Shown here: positions 52,261-61,757 of the stretch, in pieces
How positions within the stretch are numbered: position 1 is the stretch's first letter
Layout of the letters: every line of letters begins with the position of its first letter
Origin: an uncultured Clostridia bacterium
Lineage (GTDB): Bacteria; Bacillota; Clostridia; UMGS1810
Reading direction: 5' to 3'
NCBI GenBank assembly: GCA_934500705.1
Contig: CAKSTI010000005.1
Span: 1-64,000, forward strand
Length of the DNA stretch: 64,000 nt
Position numbers and translations under genes: made by a program
The notes under the pieces: generated by a model
The model's database searches: none
What the model was told of the DNA's origin: nothing
What the model saw: only the letters and a program-made list of their open reading frames with translations

Positions 52261-53629
52261 AAATGCAATGATAGGCAAAAAGGTTGCCGTAATAGGACTC
52301 GGAGTGAGCAACATTCCGGCGATTGACTTTCTCGACAGGTGCGGTGCGGTGATTACCGCCTGCGACAGAACGGGCGAGGACAAGATGGACGGCGGAGTGC
52401 TTAAAAAACTTAAAAGCACGTGCGACGCACTCTATCTCGGAGATGACTACCTCGACCACCTTGACGGACAGGATATAATATTAAAATCCCCCGGAATTAT
52501 CCCCGTACCGCCGCAGATTTTGCAGGCGCAGAAAAACGGGGCGGTGCTTACAAGCGAGATGGAGATTTTTATGTCGCTGTGCCCGTGCACAATGGTCGGC
52601 ATAACTGGAAGCGACGGCAAGACCACCACAACAACGCTCATATATGAGATTTTAAAGCACGCCGGCTACAACTGCCACATAGGCGGAAACATCGGCACGC
52701 CGCTTATAGGCAAACTCGAAGAAATCGACAGCGACGATATGGTTATACTGGAACTTTCCAGCTTTCAGCTTATGAATATGCAGGTAAGTCCCCAAATTGC
52801 TGTAATTACCAACATCACGCCCAACCACCTTGACCACCACAAGGATATGACGGAGTACGTTGAGGCTAAGGCGGAAATATTCAAGCATCAGGACAAGACG
52901 GGCAGGCTCATTGTAAACCGTGACAATGCAATCACCGCATCTTTTGCCGGAAAACAGAACGGCAAGATTGAGTTTTTCTCACGCAAATACAACGAGTGCG
53001 AGGCTCATATGGACGACGGCTGGCTGTGCTGTTGCGGTCAGAAAATCGTAAGAGCGGAGGACATTCGCATCAAAGGCTGGCACAATGTCGAAAACTACCT
53101 TGCCGCAATCTGTGCAGTGCGCCAGTTTGTAAGCGTGGAGGACATTGCGGAGGTTGCAAAGAACTTTGGCGGAGTGGAGCACAGAATGGAGTTTGTGCGC
53201 AGCGTCGGTTCGGTTGAATTTTACAACGACTCAATCGGTTCTTCCCCCACACGTACGATAGCCGGACTCGTGGCGCACGAGGGCAAAATCGTGCTTATCG
53301 CCGGCGGATACGACAAAAATCTGGACTACGGCGAGCTGGGCGAGGTAATAGCAAAGCGTGTTTCCCATCTGGTTTTAATCGGCTCAACAGCGGATAAGAT
53401 AGAAAAGGCGGTCATAGGGGCATCTAAGGGCGGCAGACGTATTCCAATCGACCGAGAAAAGACTCTGGACGGTGCGGTGCAGATGGCATACCGTGCGGCA
53501 CGCAGACTGAACGGTGACAAAATTTCGGTCATTCTCTCACCGGCGAGCGCAAGTTTTGATATGTTTAAAAACTTTATGGTGCGTGGCAACGAGTTCAAGA
53601 GAATAGTAAACAGCATCGAAAACGATTGA
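52226..53629 (+). CDS. murD: UDP-N-acetylmuramoyl-L-alanine--D-glutamate ligase
   Basis: This 467-residue cytoplasmic Mur ligase adds D-glutamate in peptidoglycan precursor synthesis. The N-terminal Rossmann part has VAVIGLGVSNIPAIDFL. The ATP site is VGITGSDGKTTTT, the central domain includes NITPNHLDHHKDM, and the C-terminal domain FYNDSIGSSPTRTIAGL. AAGGGAGCG precedes the ATG. It stands apart from the usual mra/dcw cluster, next to TauE-type and peptidase genes. Confidence 0.94.
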   Translation: MLVFNASIETFKNAMIGKKVAVIGLGVSNIPAIDFLDRCGAVITACDRTGEDKMDGGVLKKLKSTCDALYLGDDYLDHLDGQDIILKSPGIIPVPPQILQAQKNGAVLTSEMEIFMSLCPCTMVGITGSDGKTTTTTLIYEILKHAGYNCHIGGNIGTPLIGKLEEIDSDDMVILELSSFQLMNMQVSPQIAVITNITPNHLDHHKDMTEYVEAKAEIFKHQDKTGRLIVNRDNAITASFAGKQNGKIEFFSRKYNECEAHMDDGWLCCCGQKIVRAEDIRIKGWHNVENYLAAICAVRQFVSVEDIAEVAKNFGGVEHRMEFVRSVGSVEFYNDSIGSSPTRTIAGLVAHEGKIVLIAGGYDKNLDYGELGEVIAKRVSHLVLIGSTADKIEKAVIGASKGGRRIPIDREKTLDGAVQMAYRAARRLNGDKISVILSPASASFDMFKNFMVRGNEFKRIVNSIEND

Positions 53630-53642
53630 GAGGTTTTTGTTT

Positions 53643-54689
53643 ATGGATAAAAGGCAGATAATAAGGTACTTGTCGGCTCTGCACGGCACGTCCGGCTATG
53701 AGTTCCGCATTTCGGACAAAATTGCGGCGCTGTTTTCAAACGGATGTGACGAGGTTAAGACCGACGCCCTCGGAAACGTTATCGGCATAAAGCGGTGCGG
53801 CAGGAAAGGCGCACCTATGGTTATGGCAGAGGCGCATATGGACGAAATCGGACTTATGATTACGGACATTGACGATAGGGGATTTTTGCGTTTTACGTCA
53901 ATCGGCGGAATTGACGCAAGAATACTCCCGGCAAAGCAGGTTACCGTGCACGGCACAAGGGACATTCCCGGCATAATCGGCGCAAAGCCGCCGCACATCA
54001 CAAGCGCCGCAGAACGCAGCAAGGCAGTTCCTATTAAAGATTTGTATATAGACACAGGGTATAATAAGGACGAGGCGGAAAAAATCGTTTCCGTGGGCGA
54101 CACGGTGACGTTCTGCGACAAATTCCGTCCTTTGGGAGATAAATTCATCAGCACCAAATCACAGGACGACAGGACAAGCGTTGCGGTTTTGCTGTTTGTA
54201 ATGGAAAGGCTTAAAAAGGTCAAACTGAACTTTGACGTATGCTTTTGCGCCTGCGTTCAGGAGGAAGTGGGCAGACGGGGAGCAAAGACCGCCGCATTCG
54301 GCATAGCCCCCACGTTTGCAATAGCCGTTGACGTGTGCCACGCATCTACGCCGGACGCCTCGGCAGACACATTCAAATCCGGCAGCGGCACGGTTGTGAG
54401 CGTAGGGCCGAATATTCACCCGTCGCTATCTAAAAAGGCGATAGAAATTCTCGACGAAAAGCGCATACCGTACAGCATAGACGTTGACGGCGGCGACACG
54501 GGCACGGACGCCTGGGCAATTCAGGTTGCACGCAGCGGAATACCGACCCTGCTTTTCTCTCTGCCGCTGCGCTATATGCACACAATGGCGGAAACCGTGA
54601 GCATAGACGACATCGACGCTACTGCCGATGCAATATTTGAGATGCTTGCAAATATAGAAGATGCGGAGGCGGCAGTATGTTTAGATTAA
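53643..54689 (+). CDS. M42-family metallopeptidase 1
   Basis: This aminopeptidase of about 348 residues has a di-metal site. Metal and catalytic motifs are AEAHMDEIGL, SQDDRTSVAV, CVQEEVGRRGAK, AVDVCH and MHTMAETV. I start at the ATG at 53643. Family members form dodecameric tetrahedral (TET) particles that trim peptides. It overlaps the next M42 gene by 13 bases. Confidence 0.9.
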   Translation: MDKRQIIRYLSALHGTSGYEFRISDKIAALFSNGCDEVKTDALGNVIGIKRCGRKGAPMVMAEAHMDEIGLMITDIDDRGFLRFTSIGGIDARILPAKQVTVHGTRDIPGIIGAKPPHITSAAERSKAVPIKDLYIDTGYNKDEAEKIVSVGDTVTFCDKFRPLGDKFISTKSQDDRTSVAVLLFVMERLKKVKLNFDVCFCACVQEEVGRRGAKTAAFGIAPTFAIAVDVCHASTPDASADTFKSGSGTVVSVGPNIHPSLSKKAIEILDEKRIPYSIDVDGGDTGTDAWAIQVARSGIPTLLFSLPLRYMHTMAETVSIDDIDATADAIFEMLANIEDAEAAVCLD

Positions 54690-55702
54690 AGGAATTTACG
54701 GACATTTGCTCCGTTTCGGGTGACGAGGGCGAAATAAGAGCGTTTATTAAGTCGCTTATTGCCCCCTTTGCCGACGAGCTTACCGTGGACACAATGGGCA
54801 ATGTAATAGCCTTTAAAAAGGGCACAAAGCCGAGCGGTAAAAAGATTATAGTCAGTGCACATATGGACGAAGTCGGCTTTATAGTTTCCGACATAACGGA
54901 CGACGGGTTTGTAAAGTTCAAGTCCGTAGGAGGTATCGACCCACGCATTATGCTTGCCCAGCACGTTGTAATCGGCAAAAAGAGGGTGAGCGGAGTAATC
55001 GGGATAAAGGCGGTTCACCTGCAAACGGCAGACGAGAGAAGCCGTGTCTTAAAAGAGAGCGAAATGTATATAGACATAGGCGCATCGGGCAAGGACGAGG
55101 CGGCAAAGTCCGTCAAAAAGGGCGACTACATCGCCTTTGACAGCGACTATACCGAGCTTGGCGGCGGTGTGGTAAAGGCAAAGGCGCTTGATGACCGTGT
55201 CGGCTGTGCGATTATCTGTGAGCTTATGAAAAGATATTACGAGGAGAGTTTTTACCTTTGTTTCTGCGTTCAGGAGGAAGTCGGTCTGCGTGGGGCAAAG
55301 GTAATTGCGCAAAGGCTCGGTGCGGACGCCGCACTAATTTTGGAGAGTACCACCTGCTCCGACGTTGCCGGAGCGGAGCCGAATGAATTTGCAACAACGC
55401 TCGGCGGAGGACCTGCGCTCTCGGTTATGGACAGGGCATCGTATTCGGACAGAGATTTTAACAAATTTATAACAAAAACTGCGGAGGAAAACGGCATACC
55501 GTTCCAGTTTAAAAGAACGGCAATGGGCGGAAACGACGCCGGTTCGTATCAGACAAGCTCCCGTGCGTGCAAGACGGCGGTAATATCGCTCCCGTGCCGA
55601 TACATTCACTCCCCCGTAAGCTGTGCAAGCACTGAGGATATGGGGAATATGTATTCTCTCTCCGAGTGCATACTCGAAAACATCGGAAAGGCAGGTTTTT
55701 AA
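54677..55702 (+). CDS. M42-family metallopeptidase 2
   Basis: This 341-residue paralogue has SAHMDEVGFI, ALDDRVGCAI, CVQEEVGLRGAK and YIHSPVSC. At the metal-ligand position where copies 1 and 3 have AVDV it has ILEST, a Glu instead of Asp. The three tandem copies are well diverged from each other, so they probably differ in peptide preference and may co-assemble. Confidence 0.9.
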   Translation: MFRLKEFTDICSVSGDEGEIRAFIKSLIAPFADELTVDTMGNVIAFKKGTKPSGKKIIVSAHMDEVGFIVSDITDDGFVKFKSVGGIDPRIMLAQHVVIGKKRVSGVIGIKAVHLQTADERSRVLKESEMYIDIGASGKDEAAKSVKKGDYIAFDSDYTELGGGVVKAKALDDRVGCAIICELMKRYYEESFYLCFCVQEEVGLRGAKVIAQRLGADAALILESTTCSDVAGAEPNEFATTLGGGPALSVMDRASYSDRDFNKFITKTAEENGIPFQFKRTAMGGNDAGSYQTSSRACKTAVISLPCRYIHSPVSCASTEDMGNMYSLSECILENIGKAGF

Positions 55703-55704
55703 AT

Positions 55705-56709
55705 ATGGAATTGCTCAAAAAATTAACTCAAACCTATTCACCCTCCGGCAATGAGGAAAGAATAAGAAAAATCATAGAGAGCGAGGCAAAACCGTATGCC
55801 GATGACATCACGACCGACGCCCTCGGCAATCTGATTGTTCACAAAAAGGGCGACGGCGCCAAGATGATGCTCTGCGCACATATGGACGAGATTGGAGTGC
55901 TTGTCACATACATTGAGGACAGCGGCTTTCTGCGTTTTGCACCCGTGGGCGGTGTGCCGACGTATTGCAGTCTGTTCCAGACAGTGGAGTTTGAAAACGG
56001 CGTTCGTGGAGTCATCGGCTATGAGGAGAAAATCAACATCACAACCGAGCTCAACCTTGGCAAAATGTATATAGACATAGGCGCAACCTCCGCCGACGAG
56101 GCAAGGAAGATGGTTGAAATCGGCGACAGTGCGGTTTTCTGCGGAGATTTCTTTACAAACGGTGACAATGCGGTATCTAAGGCTATGGACAACCGTGCCG
56201 GGGTCTACGTTCTTTTGAATGTTCTTAAAAATATGAAAAAGAGCGAAAACGACCTCTACTTTGTCTTTTCAACTCAGGAGGAGCTGGGTCTGCGTGGCGC
56301 AAGAGCCGCCGCAAACGCAATTTTGCCGGACGTTGCCCTTGCCGTTGACGTTACCGACACGGGCGACACGCCAAACTGCAACCAAATGGCGGTAAAGCTC
56401 GGCGGAGGCCCGTGCATTAAATTTATGGACAACTCGATTATCACTCACAAGAGGGTAAACGACGCTCTTAAAAACTCGGCAAAGAGGACGGACACGCCCT
56501 ACCAGTGCGAGGTTCTCATCCTCGGCGGAACGGACGCCGGTGCAATCCACACCGCAGGTTCCGGCGCAATGACGGGCGCCGTTTCCATACCCACAAGGTA
56601 TATTCACACTCCGCACGAGTGCGTTAATATAAATGACGTTAAGGCGGCAATAACGCTGATTTGCGATTTTGCCGAAAATAAATTTGACAAAGGTGAAGAT
56701 AATGTTTGA
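55705..56709 (+). CDS. M42-family metallopeptidase 3
   Basis: This paralogue has 334 residues from the ATG at 55705, 2 bases after the previous stop, with the motifs CAHMDEIGVLV, AMDNRAGVYV, STQEELGLRGAR, AVDVTDTGD and YIHTPHECV. It ends 8 bases inside the YnbB-type gene. Confidence 0.9.
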   Translation: MELLKKLTQTYSPSGNEERIRKIIESEAKPYADDITTDALGNLIVHKKGDGAKMMLCAHMDEIGVLVTYIEDSGFLRFAPVGGVPTYCSLFQTVEFENGVRGVIGYEEKINITTELNLGKMYIDIGATSADEARKMVEIGDSAVFCGDFFTNGDNAVSKAMDNRAGVYVLLNVLKNMKKSENDLYFVFSTQEELGLRGARAAANAILPDVALAVDVTDTGDTPNCNQMAVKLGGGPCIKFMDNSIITHKRVNDALKNSAKRTDTPYQCEVLILGGTDAGAIHTAGSGAMTGAVSIPTRYIHTPHECVNINDVKAAITLICDFAENKFDKGEDNV

Positions 56710-57970
56710 TTTTTTAAAGAATAATTACGGCGTGTCCGACAAAATACTCTCTCTTATGAGAGAGGCGGAGTCGGAGTGCGCCCCGTACATAAAGCGTGTT
56801 GAGGAAATTTCGCAGTACAATGCGCTCAAAGTTTTAAATAGTTTTGAAAAGCACAAGGTCAGCGAACAGCACCTCGGCACCACCACGGGTTACGGCTACG
56901 ACGACGTCGGCAGAGATACCCTTGATGAAATCTATGCCGATGTTTTCGGTGCGGAGGACGCAATCGTCCGCCACAGCATTGCAAACGGCACAACAGCCAT
57001 AGCGGCGTGCCTTTACGGCGTTCTGCGCCCCGGCGACACACTGCTTGCCGTGACGGGCAGACCGTACGACACTCTTGAAGAAGTAATCGGTCTGCGTGGC
57101 GAAAATACGGGCTCGCTCAAAGACTTTGGCATTAATTACAAGGAAGTGCTTTTAAAAGACGGCAAACCCGACATTGAGGGGATAAAAAAAGCCATAGACC
57201 CTACGGTCAAAATGGTGGAAATTCAGCGTTCACGTGGTTACGCCTGGCGTGAGTCGCTCAGCGTGTCGCAGATAGAGGAGATAACATCGGCGGTAAAGAG
57301 CGTAAATAAAGATATTGTCTGCTTTGTAGACAACTGCTACGGCGAGTTTACCGACAAAAGCGAACCCACCGAACACGGTGCGGATTTAATGGCAGGCTCG
57401 CTCATTAAAAATCCCGGCGGCGGCCTTGCACGCAGCGGCGGCTATGTTGCCGGAAAGAGAAAGTATGTAGAGCTTGTGGCAAACCGCCTCACCTGTCCCG
57501 GAACGGGCAGAGAATGCGGAGCGAGCCTTGGTCAGAACAGGATTATGTATCAGGGATTTTTCCTTGCACCGCACACCGTGTGTCAGAGCGTTAAAGCCGG
57601 AATACTTTGCAGTTATGTTTTTGAAAAGCTCGGCTTCAGGGTCACTCCGTCTTACAAAGACGCAAGAAACGACATAATAACTTCCGTTCAGCTCGGCTCA
57701 CCCGAAAAGATGGTCGCCTTTTGCAAAGGAATACAGAAAGGCTCGCCCGTAGACAGCTACGTTTCCCCCGAACCGTGCGATATGCCCGGCTATGACAGCA
57801 AAATAATAATGGCGGCAGGAACGTTTGTTTCCGGTGCGTCCATAGAGGTCAGCGCCGACGGACCGATAAGAGAGCCTTACACCGTGTACTACCAGGGCGG
57901 TCTTACATACGAGAGCGCAAAGCTCCCCATTGCCCTTGCGGCACAGCTTACGGAGGAAACGGAAAAATGA
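56702..57970 (+). CDS. Methionine gamma-lyase family protein (YnbB-type)
   Basis: This 422-residue PLP-dependent fold-type I protein belongs to the group often labelled 'aluminium resistance' or YnbB. Motifs are LGTTTGYGYDDVGRDTL, HSIANGTTAIAACLYG and FVDNCYGEF, with the PLP Lys in GSLIKNPGGGLA. Its exact reaction is unknown; the gene usually sits near glnR/hfq or peptidase genes in Firmicutes. The ATG at 56702 follows GGTGAAGATA. It overlaps the small Cys-rich gene by ATGA. Confidence 0.88.
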   Translation: MFDFLKNNYGVSDKILSLMREAESECAPYIKRVEEISQYNALKVLNSFEKHKVSEQHLGTTTGYGYDDVGRDTLDEIYADVFGAEDAIVRHSIANGTTAIAACLYGVLRPGDTLLAVTGRPYDTLEEVIGLRGENTGSLKDFGINYKEVLLKDGKPDIEGIKKAIDPTVKMVEIQRSRGYAWRESLSVSQIEEITSAVKSVNKDIVCFVDNCYGEFTDKSEPTEHGADLMAGSLIKNPGGGLARSGGYVAGKRKYVELVANRLTCPGTGRECGASLGQNRIMYQGFFLAPHTVCQSVKAGILCSYVFEKLGFRVTPSYKDARNDIITSVQLGSPEKMVAFCKGIQKGSPVDSYVSPEPCDMPGYDSKIIMAAGTFVSGASIEVSADGPIREPYTVYYQGGLTYESAKLPIALAAQLTEETEK

Positions 57971-58143
57971 CGGACAAACGCTTTTGCGAACTTGACGAAA
58001 ACAAAATCTGTGACAACTGCGGCGAATGTGACCGCTGCGACCTTGACCCACGGAAAATCTGCGACAACTGCGGAAAGTGCATCGAGACGGACAAGGAGTA
58101 CAACGAACTTCTGATAGACGATATTCTTTTAAACCAAGAGTAA
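57967..58143 (+). CDS. Small Cys-rich protein (58 residues), coupled to the YnbB-type gene
   Basis: The ATG overlaps the preceding stop (ATGA), which implies coupled translation. The protein has two near-repeated clusters, KICDNCGECDRC and KICDNCGKC, giving seven cysteines in C-x2-C-x2-C-x2-C and C-x2-C-x2-C spacing, plus one more near the start. It looks like a small metal- or cluster-binding protein. The acidic tail (EYNELLIDDIL) is predicted helical. I do not recognise a named family. Confidence 0.75.
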   Translation: MTDKRFCELDENKICDNCGECDRCDLDPRKICDNCGKCIETDKEYNELLIDDILLNQE

Positions 58144-58151
58144 AAACACTG

Positions 58152-58179
58152 CCTTCCGAACGCCCCAAAGCGCCCGGAA
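58152..58179 (+). terminator. Weak terminator-like hairpin
   Basis: GCCTTCCG and CGGAAGGC arms around a G/C-rich loop, with a modest T/A tail. A second small stem, CAACCG/CGGTTG, lies at 58192-58215. Confidence 0.45.
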
Positions 58180-58255
58180 GGCTATATTATCAACCGGCAG
58201 TCAGATGTCGGTTGTTAATTTATAATATTCAAAAAGGCATAAAGAGGTGAAAGCA

Positions 58256-58945
58256 ATGAAGGCCATTGCGGCGGCAAATATGGACAGAGAAATACTTTCC
58301 GAGCTTGAAAAACTCGGCTTTGAAATAATGCCCACCGTCCCTAATACGGCGGTTCTGCCTCCGCTTGCCCATCACCCCGATATGCAGATTGCAAGGTTTG
58401 AAAACTATGCCGTCTGCGAGCCGGCGGTGTTTGATGCGTACCGTGACTTTATTTTGTCCGCCGGTGTTTCGGCTGTGTGCGGAAAAACCGCTCTCAAAAG
58501 TACCTACCCGGACGATGTGGCATATAATATATCAGAGGTTGGGGACTTAATATTCCACAGAACCGATTGCACCGACGGCGAAATTGTCCGCCTTGCGAGC
58601 AAAAAATTTGTCTGCGTCCGCCAGGGTTACAGCGGTTGCAGTGTGTGCAAAACAGGCGGCGGAGCGATGATTACGTCAGACGTTTCCGTAAAGCGTGCGG
58701 CAGACTCGGCAGGCACCGACTGCCTGCTCATCTCCCCAGGAGGTATTCATCTTACGGGATTTGACTGCGGATTTATCGGCGGAGCGTCTTTTTTTTACGG
58801 CGGCACGGTATACTTTTTCGGAGATGCGGGTACTCACCCCGACTTTGACAAAATTAAAATTTTCTGCGAAAGACACGAAACCGAAATCCGAATGCTTAAA
58901 AGCGGCATTTTGTCGGATTACGGTTCTTTGATTACTTTGGATTAA
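58256..58945 (+). CDS. DUF6873-like (GME fold) protein
   Basis: This 229-residue protein starts at the ATG at 58256 after AAAGAGGTG. Its sequence (VPNTAVLPPLAHHPDMQIAR, then VRQGYSGCSVC and LISPGGIHLTGFDCGFIGGAS) matches proteins described as having a guanidine-group-modifying (GME) fold, related to arginine deiminase. The Cys pair in GCSVCK may be part of the active site. Function is unknown. It lies 68 bases upstream of the YtxC-like gene. Confidence 0.65.
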   Translation: MKAIAAANMDREILSELEKLGFEIMPTVPNTAVLPPLAHHPDMQIARFENYAVCEPAVFDAYRDFILSAGVSAVCGKTALKSTYPDDVAYNISEVGDLIFHRTDCTDGEIVRLASKKFVCVRQGYSGCSVCKTGGGAMITSDVSVKRAADSAGTDCLLISPGGIHLTGFDCGFIGGASFFYGGTVYFFGDAGTHPDFDKIKIFCERHETEIRMLKSGILSDYGSLITLD

Positions 58946-59012
58946 TTAGGGCAAATAATACACATACTATTCACGCAGCAGACGAAAAAAAGCGTCTGCC
59001 GACGACTATTTG

Positions 59013-59804
59013 ATGCGTCCAAAGGTTGTGAAAATATTGTGCAGCAGAATTGTTATTACAAATGAGAACCGAGCGGAAATTGAAAATTTTATTGATGATA
59101 TAAAAAAGCTGAATGTGTTTTTTGAGGTGACCGGAAGCGGAAATGCGCATATACTTGACATAAGTGCGGACGACGGCAAACTTTATGAGGTTTGCTGCGT
59201 TGTATCGTCCTTTATTCTGGCAACGGAGGTAAAGAAAACGGCACGGCGCATTTTAAGTGCGGAGTATCCCAACTTTAACCGTGACGAGAAAATCCTGATT
59301 GTAAGAGCGGTTATGGGTAACGACGAATTCAGCGAACTGCCGGGCAGATTGTATATATACCTCAAACACGGCGGTACGGTCAACCCGAACGGTTTTTTCA
59401 GGTTTATGTGCCGTGACCTCGACAATCGGATTTACGATATGGTCTGCGAGGAGGCGGACAAAATGATGAGCGTGAGCGATATGGCGGATTTTATCTCGCT
59501 TTTGCGCTACTTTGCCTCAATGTCGCCCGTGTGCTGTGAACGTGCGGATATAATCGCCGGGAAACACTCCATACGGCTCTTGATACCGCCGGATGGCAGC
59601 AGGAGCTTTGCCACAGAATTTGCGGATATGGATTTTATCGGCGAGGACGCCCTCTCCGAACTTGTGACCTTAAACCCCAAGCGGATTGTCGTCCACGGCA
59701 GACAGTACTACGAGGGCAGTGAAACTGCTTCGATAGTAGATGCGGTTTTTGAGGGCAGGATTACTTTTTGCACGGGTTGCAGTCTGTGCGAAAAAACTTT
59801 TTGA
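59013..59804 (+). CDS. ytxC: YtxC-like sporulation protein
   Basis: This is a protein of about 263 residues. The C-terminal two thirds follow the YtxC pattern: GFFRFMCRDLDNRIYDMVCEE is interrupted by SDMADFISLLRYFASM, then SELVTLNPKRIVVHG and the closing Cys pair FCTGCSLC. The family is restricted to spore formers and its role is poorly defined. The ATG at 59013 has no strong ribosome binding site. Confidence 0.7.
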   Translation: MRPKVVKILCSRIVITNENRAEIENFIDDIKKLNVFFEVTGSGNAHILDISADDGKLYEVCCVVSSFILATEVKKTARRILSAEYPNFNRDEKILIVRAVMGNDEFSELPGRLYIYLKHGGTVNPNGFFRFMCRDLDNRIYDMVCEEADKMMSVSDMADFISLLRYFASMSPVCCERADIIAGKHSIRLLIPPDGSRSFATEFADMDFIGEDALSELVTLNPKRIVVHGRQYYEGSETASIVDAVFEGRITFCTGCSLCEKTF

Positions 59805-59823
59805 CAAAATTTTTAAAAAACAA

Positions 59824-59852
59824 ATGACAAAATGCGACATCTGTGGTATACT
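59824..59852 (+). promoter_or_regulatory. Promoter of guaA
   Basis: ATGACA at 59824-59829, a 17-base spacer and TATACT at 59847-59852 lie 42 bases before the guaA start. The leader is too short for a purine riboswitch. Confidence 0.6.
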
Positions 59853-59893
59853 AAGGATAAATCAGATTTTGAAACAGGCAAGGAGAGAAACAA

Positions 59894-61429
59894 ATGGATA
59901 ACGAATTGGTAATAGTCCTCGACTTCGGCGGACAGTACAACCAGCTCATTGCAAGGCGTGTCAGAGAGTGCAATGTGTACTGCGAGGTTATGCCGTATAC
60001 GGCAGGACTTGATAAAATTAAAGCAAAAAATCCCAAGGGAATAATTTTTACCGGTGGCCCCAACAGCGTGTACGACCCCAAATCTCCCACGTGTACGAAA
60101 GAGTATTTTGAGCTTGGCGTTCCTGTTCTCGGCATTTGCTACGGCAGTCAGCTTATGTGCCATATAAACGGCGGAACGGTGGAAACGGCGGACATCAGCG
60201 AGTTCGGTAAAACTGAGGTTAATGTTGATACAAGCAGTCTGCTTTTTAAGGGCATCGACGAAAAGTCGGTTTGCTGGATGAGCCATACTGACGCAATGAA
60301 AAAAGTACCCGACGGGTTTAGAATAAGCGCAACAACCGCCGAATGCCCCATTGCCGCTATGGAAAATGCGGACAAAAAACTCTATGCCGTACAGTTCCAC
60401 CCTGAGGTGGAGCACACCACCTTCGGCAGAGAAATCCTCCGCAACTTCCTGTATAACGTGTGCGGTGTTTCCGGCGACTGGAAAATGGACGAGTTTGTGA
60501 GAAAGTCAATCTCCGCACTCAAAGAAAAGATAGGGGACAAGAAGGTTTTGTGCGCACTTTCCGGCGGTGTGGACAGCTCCGTTGCCGCAGTTCTCATACA
60601 TAAAGCTGTCGGCAAACAGCTCACCTGCATATTTGTGGATCACGGTCTTTTGAGGAAAAATGAGGGTGACGAGGTGGAGAAAATATTCTCCGAGCAGTTC
60701 GATATGAACCTTGTCCGTGTAAATGCGCAGGACAGATTTTTAGACAAACTCGCCGGCGTAACCGAGCCTGAGAGAAAGAGGAAGATAATCGGTGAGGAAT
60801 TTATAAGAGTGTTTGAGGACGAGGCAAAGAAAATCGGCAAGGTTGACTACCTCGTTCAGGGCACAATTTACCCCGACGTAATAGAGAGCGGCACCGGAGA
60901 TGCGGCGGTTATCAAGAGCCATCACAACGTTGGCGGACTGCCGGATTGCGTTGACTTTAAGGAGATTATAGAGCCGCTCAGAGATTTGTTCAAGGACGAG
61001 GTAAGGCGTGTGGGCTTAGAGCTCGGAATACCTGAGTTCCTTGTTTGGCGTCAGCCGTTCCCCGGTCCGGGTCTTGCAATCCGTGTTTTGGGCGACATTA
61101 CCCGTGAAAAGCTGGAAATTTTAAAAGATGCGGACTTTATTTTCCGTGACGAAATTGCAAAGGCAGGTCTTGACCGCAGTATTCACCAGTATTTTGCGGT
61201 TCTTACCAATATGCGCAGTGTAGGCGTTATGGGCGACGGCAGAACATACGACTATGCGGTAGCGCTCCGTGGCGTCACCACCAATGATTTTATGACTGCC
61301 GATTGGGCGAGAATACCGTACGACGTGCTCGATACTGTTTCAAGACGAATTATAAACGAGGTTAAACACGTAAACAGAATTGTTTATGACGTTACGAGTA
61401 AACCGCCGGCAACTATTGAATTTGAATGA
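59894..61429 (+). CDS. guaA: GMP synthase (glutamine-hydrolysing)
   Basis: This 511-residue enzyme converts XMP to GMP. The class I amidotransferase domain has the nucleophile Cys in VLGICYGSQLMC and the His/Glu in QFHPEVEHT. The ATP pyrophosphatase domain has the PP-loop LSGGVDSSVAA, and the dimerisation domain ends GVTTNDFMTADWARIPYD...KPPATIEFE. AAGGAGAGAAACAA precedes the ATG. It has its own promoter and terminator, so it is probably monocistronic. Confidence 0.97.
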   Translation: MDNELVIVLDFGGQYNQLIARRVRECNVYCEVMPYTAGLDKIKAKNPKGIIFTGGPNSVYDPKSPTCTKEYFELGVPVLGICYGSQLMCHINGGTVETADISEFGKTEVNVDTSSLLFKGIDEKSVCWMSHTDAMKKVPDGFRISATTAECPIAAMENADKKLYAVQFHPEVEHTTFGREILRNFLYNVCGVSGDWKMDEFVRKSISALKEKIGDKKVLCALSGGVDSSVAAVLIHKAVGKQLTCIFVDHGLLRKNEGDEVEKIFSEQFDMNLVRVNAQDRFLDKLAGVTEPERKRKIIGEEFIRVFEDEAKKIGKVDYLVQGTIYPDVIESGTGDAAVIKSHHNVGGLPDCVDFKEIIEPLRDLFKDEVRRVGLELGIPEFLVWRQPFPGPGLAIRVLGDITREKLEILKDADFIFRDEIAKAGLDRSIHQYFAVLTNMRSVGVMGDGRTYDYAVALRGVTTNDFMTADWARIPYDVLDTVSRRIINEVKHVNRIVYDVTSKPPATIEFE

Positions 61430-61510
61430 TATATCACATCCGACAAATGGCTTAACCACGCCGTTTGCGGCACTTGTAAGTGCTGATTGGCAACATTAAT
61501 TATTTATAAA

Positions 61511-61556
61511 AGTAAGAGCTAACTGATTTTGATGTCGGTTAGCTCTTGCTTTTACG
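61511..61556 (+). terminator. Terminator of guaA
   Basis: AAGAGCTAAC at 61514-61523 pairs perfectly with GTTAGCTCTT at 61538-61547, followed by GCTTTTACG. Confidence 0.7.
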
Positions 61557-61633
61557 TTAAATACATTTTACAATATTTTCTCCGTTATTTTTTAATATAA
61601 TAATTTTTTGTACATTTTAAATAAAAAATCTCA

Positions 61634-61662
61634 TTTAGATTATGATTTCTATGTACTATAAT
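61634..61662 (+). promoter_or_regulatory. Promoter of the galactose-type ABC operon
   Basis: TATAAT at 61657-61662 has a weak TTTAGA -35 at 17-base spacing (61634-61639). It lies about 95 bases before the mglB start. Confidence 0.5.
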
Positions 61663-61757
61663 TGAAACAACAAAGGAAATCAAAAACACAAGGCGTGTGT
61701 AAAATTTGATTTCGGGAAAAATATTTTGTGCCTTCGGCACGGAAAGGGATGATTATT

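Larger units (their letters stand above)
61430..61757 (+). other. Intergenic region after guaA
   Basis: This region holds the guaA terminator and the mglB promoter. Between them I see only A/T-rich sequence and a small GCAC/GTGC foldback near 61467. There is no gene. Confidence 0.5.

Noticed and set aside
59805..59893. Purine riboswitch before guaA
   Set aside because: The distance from the -10 to the start codon is about 40 bases, too short for the aptamer, and no conserved core is seen.
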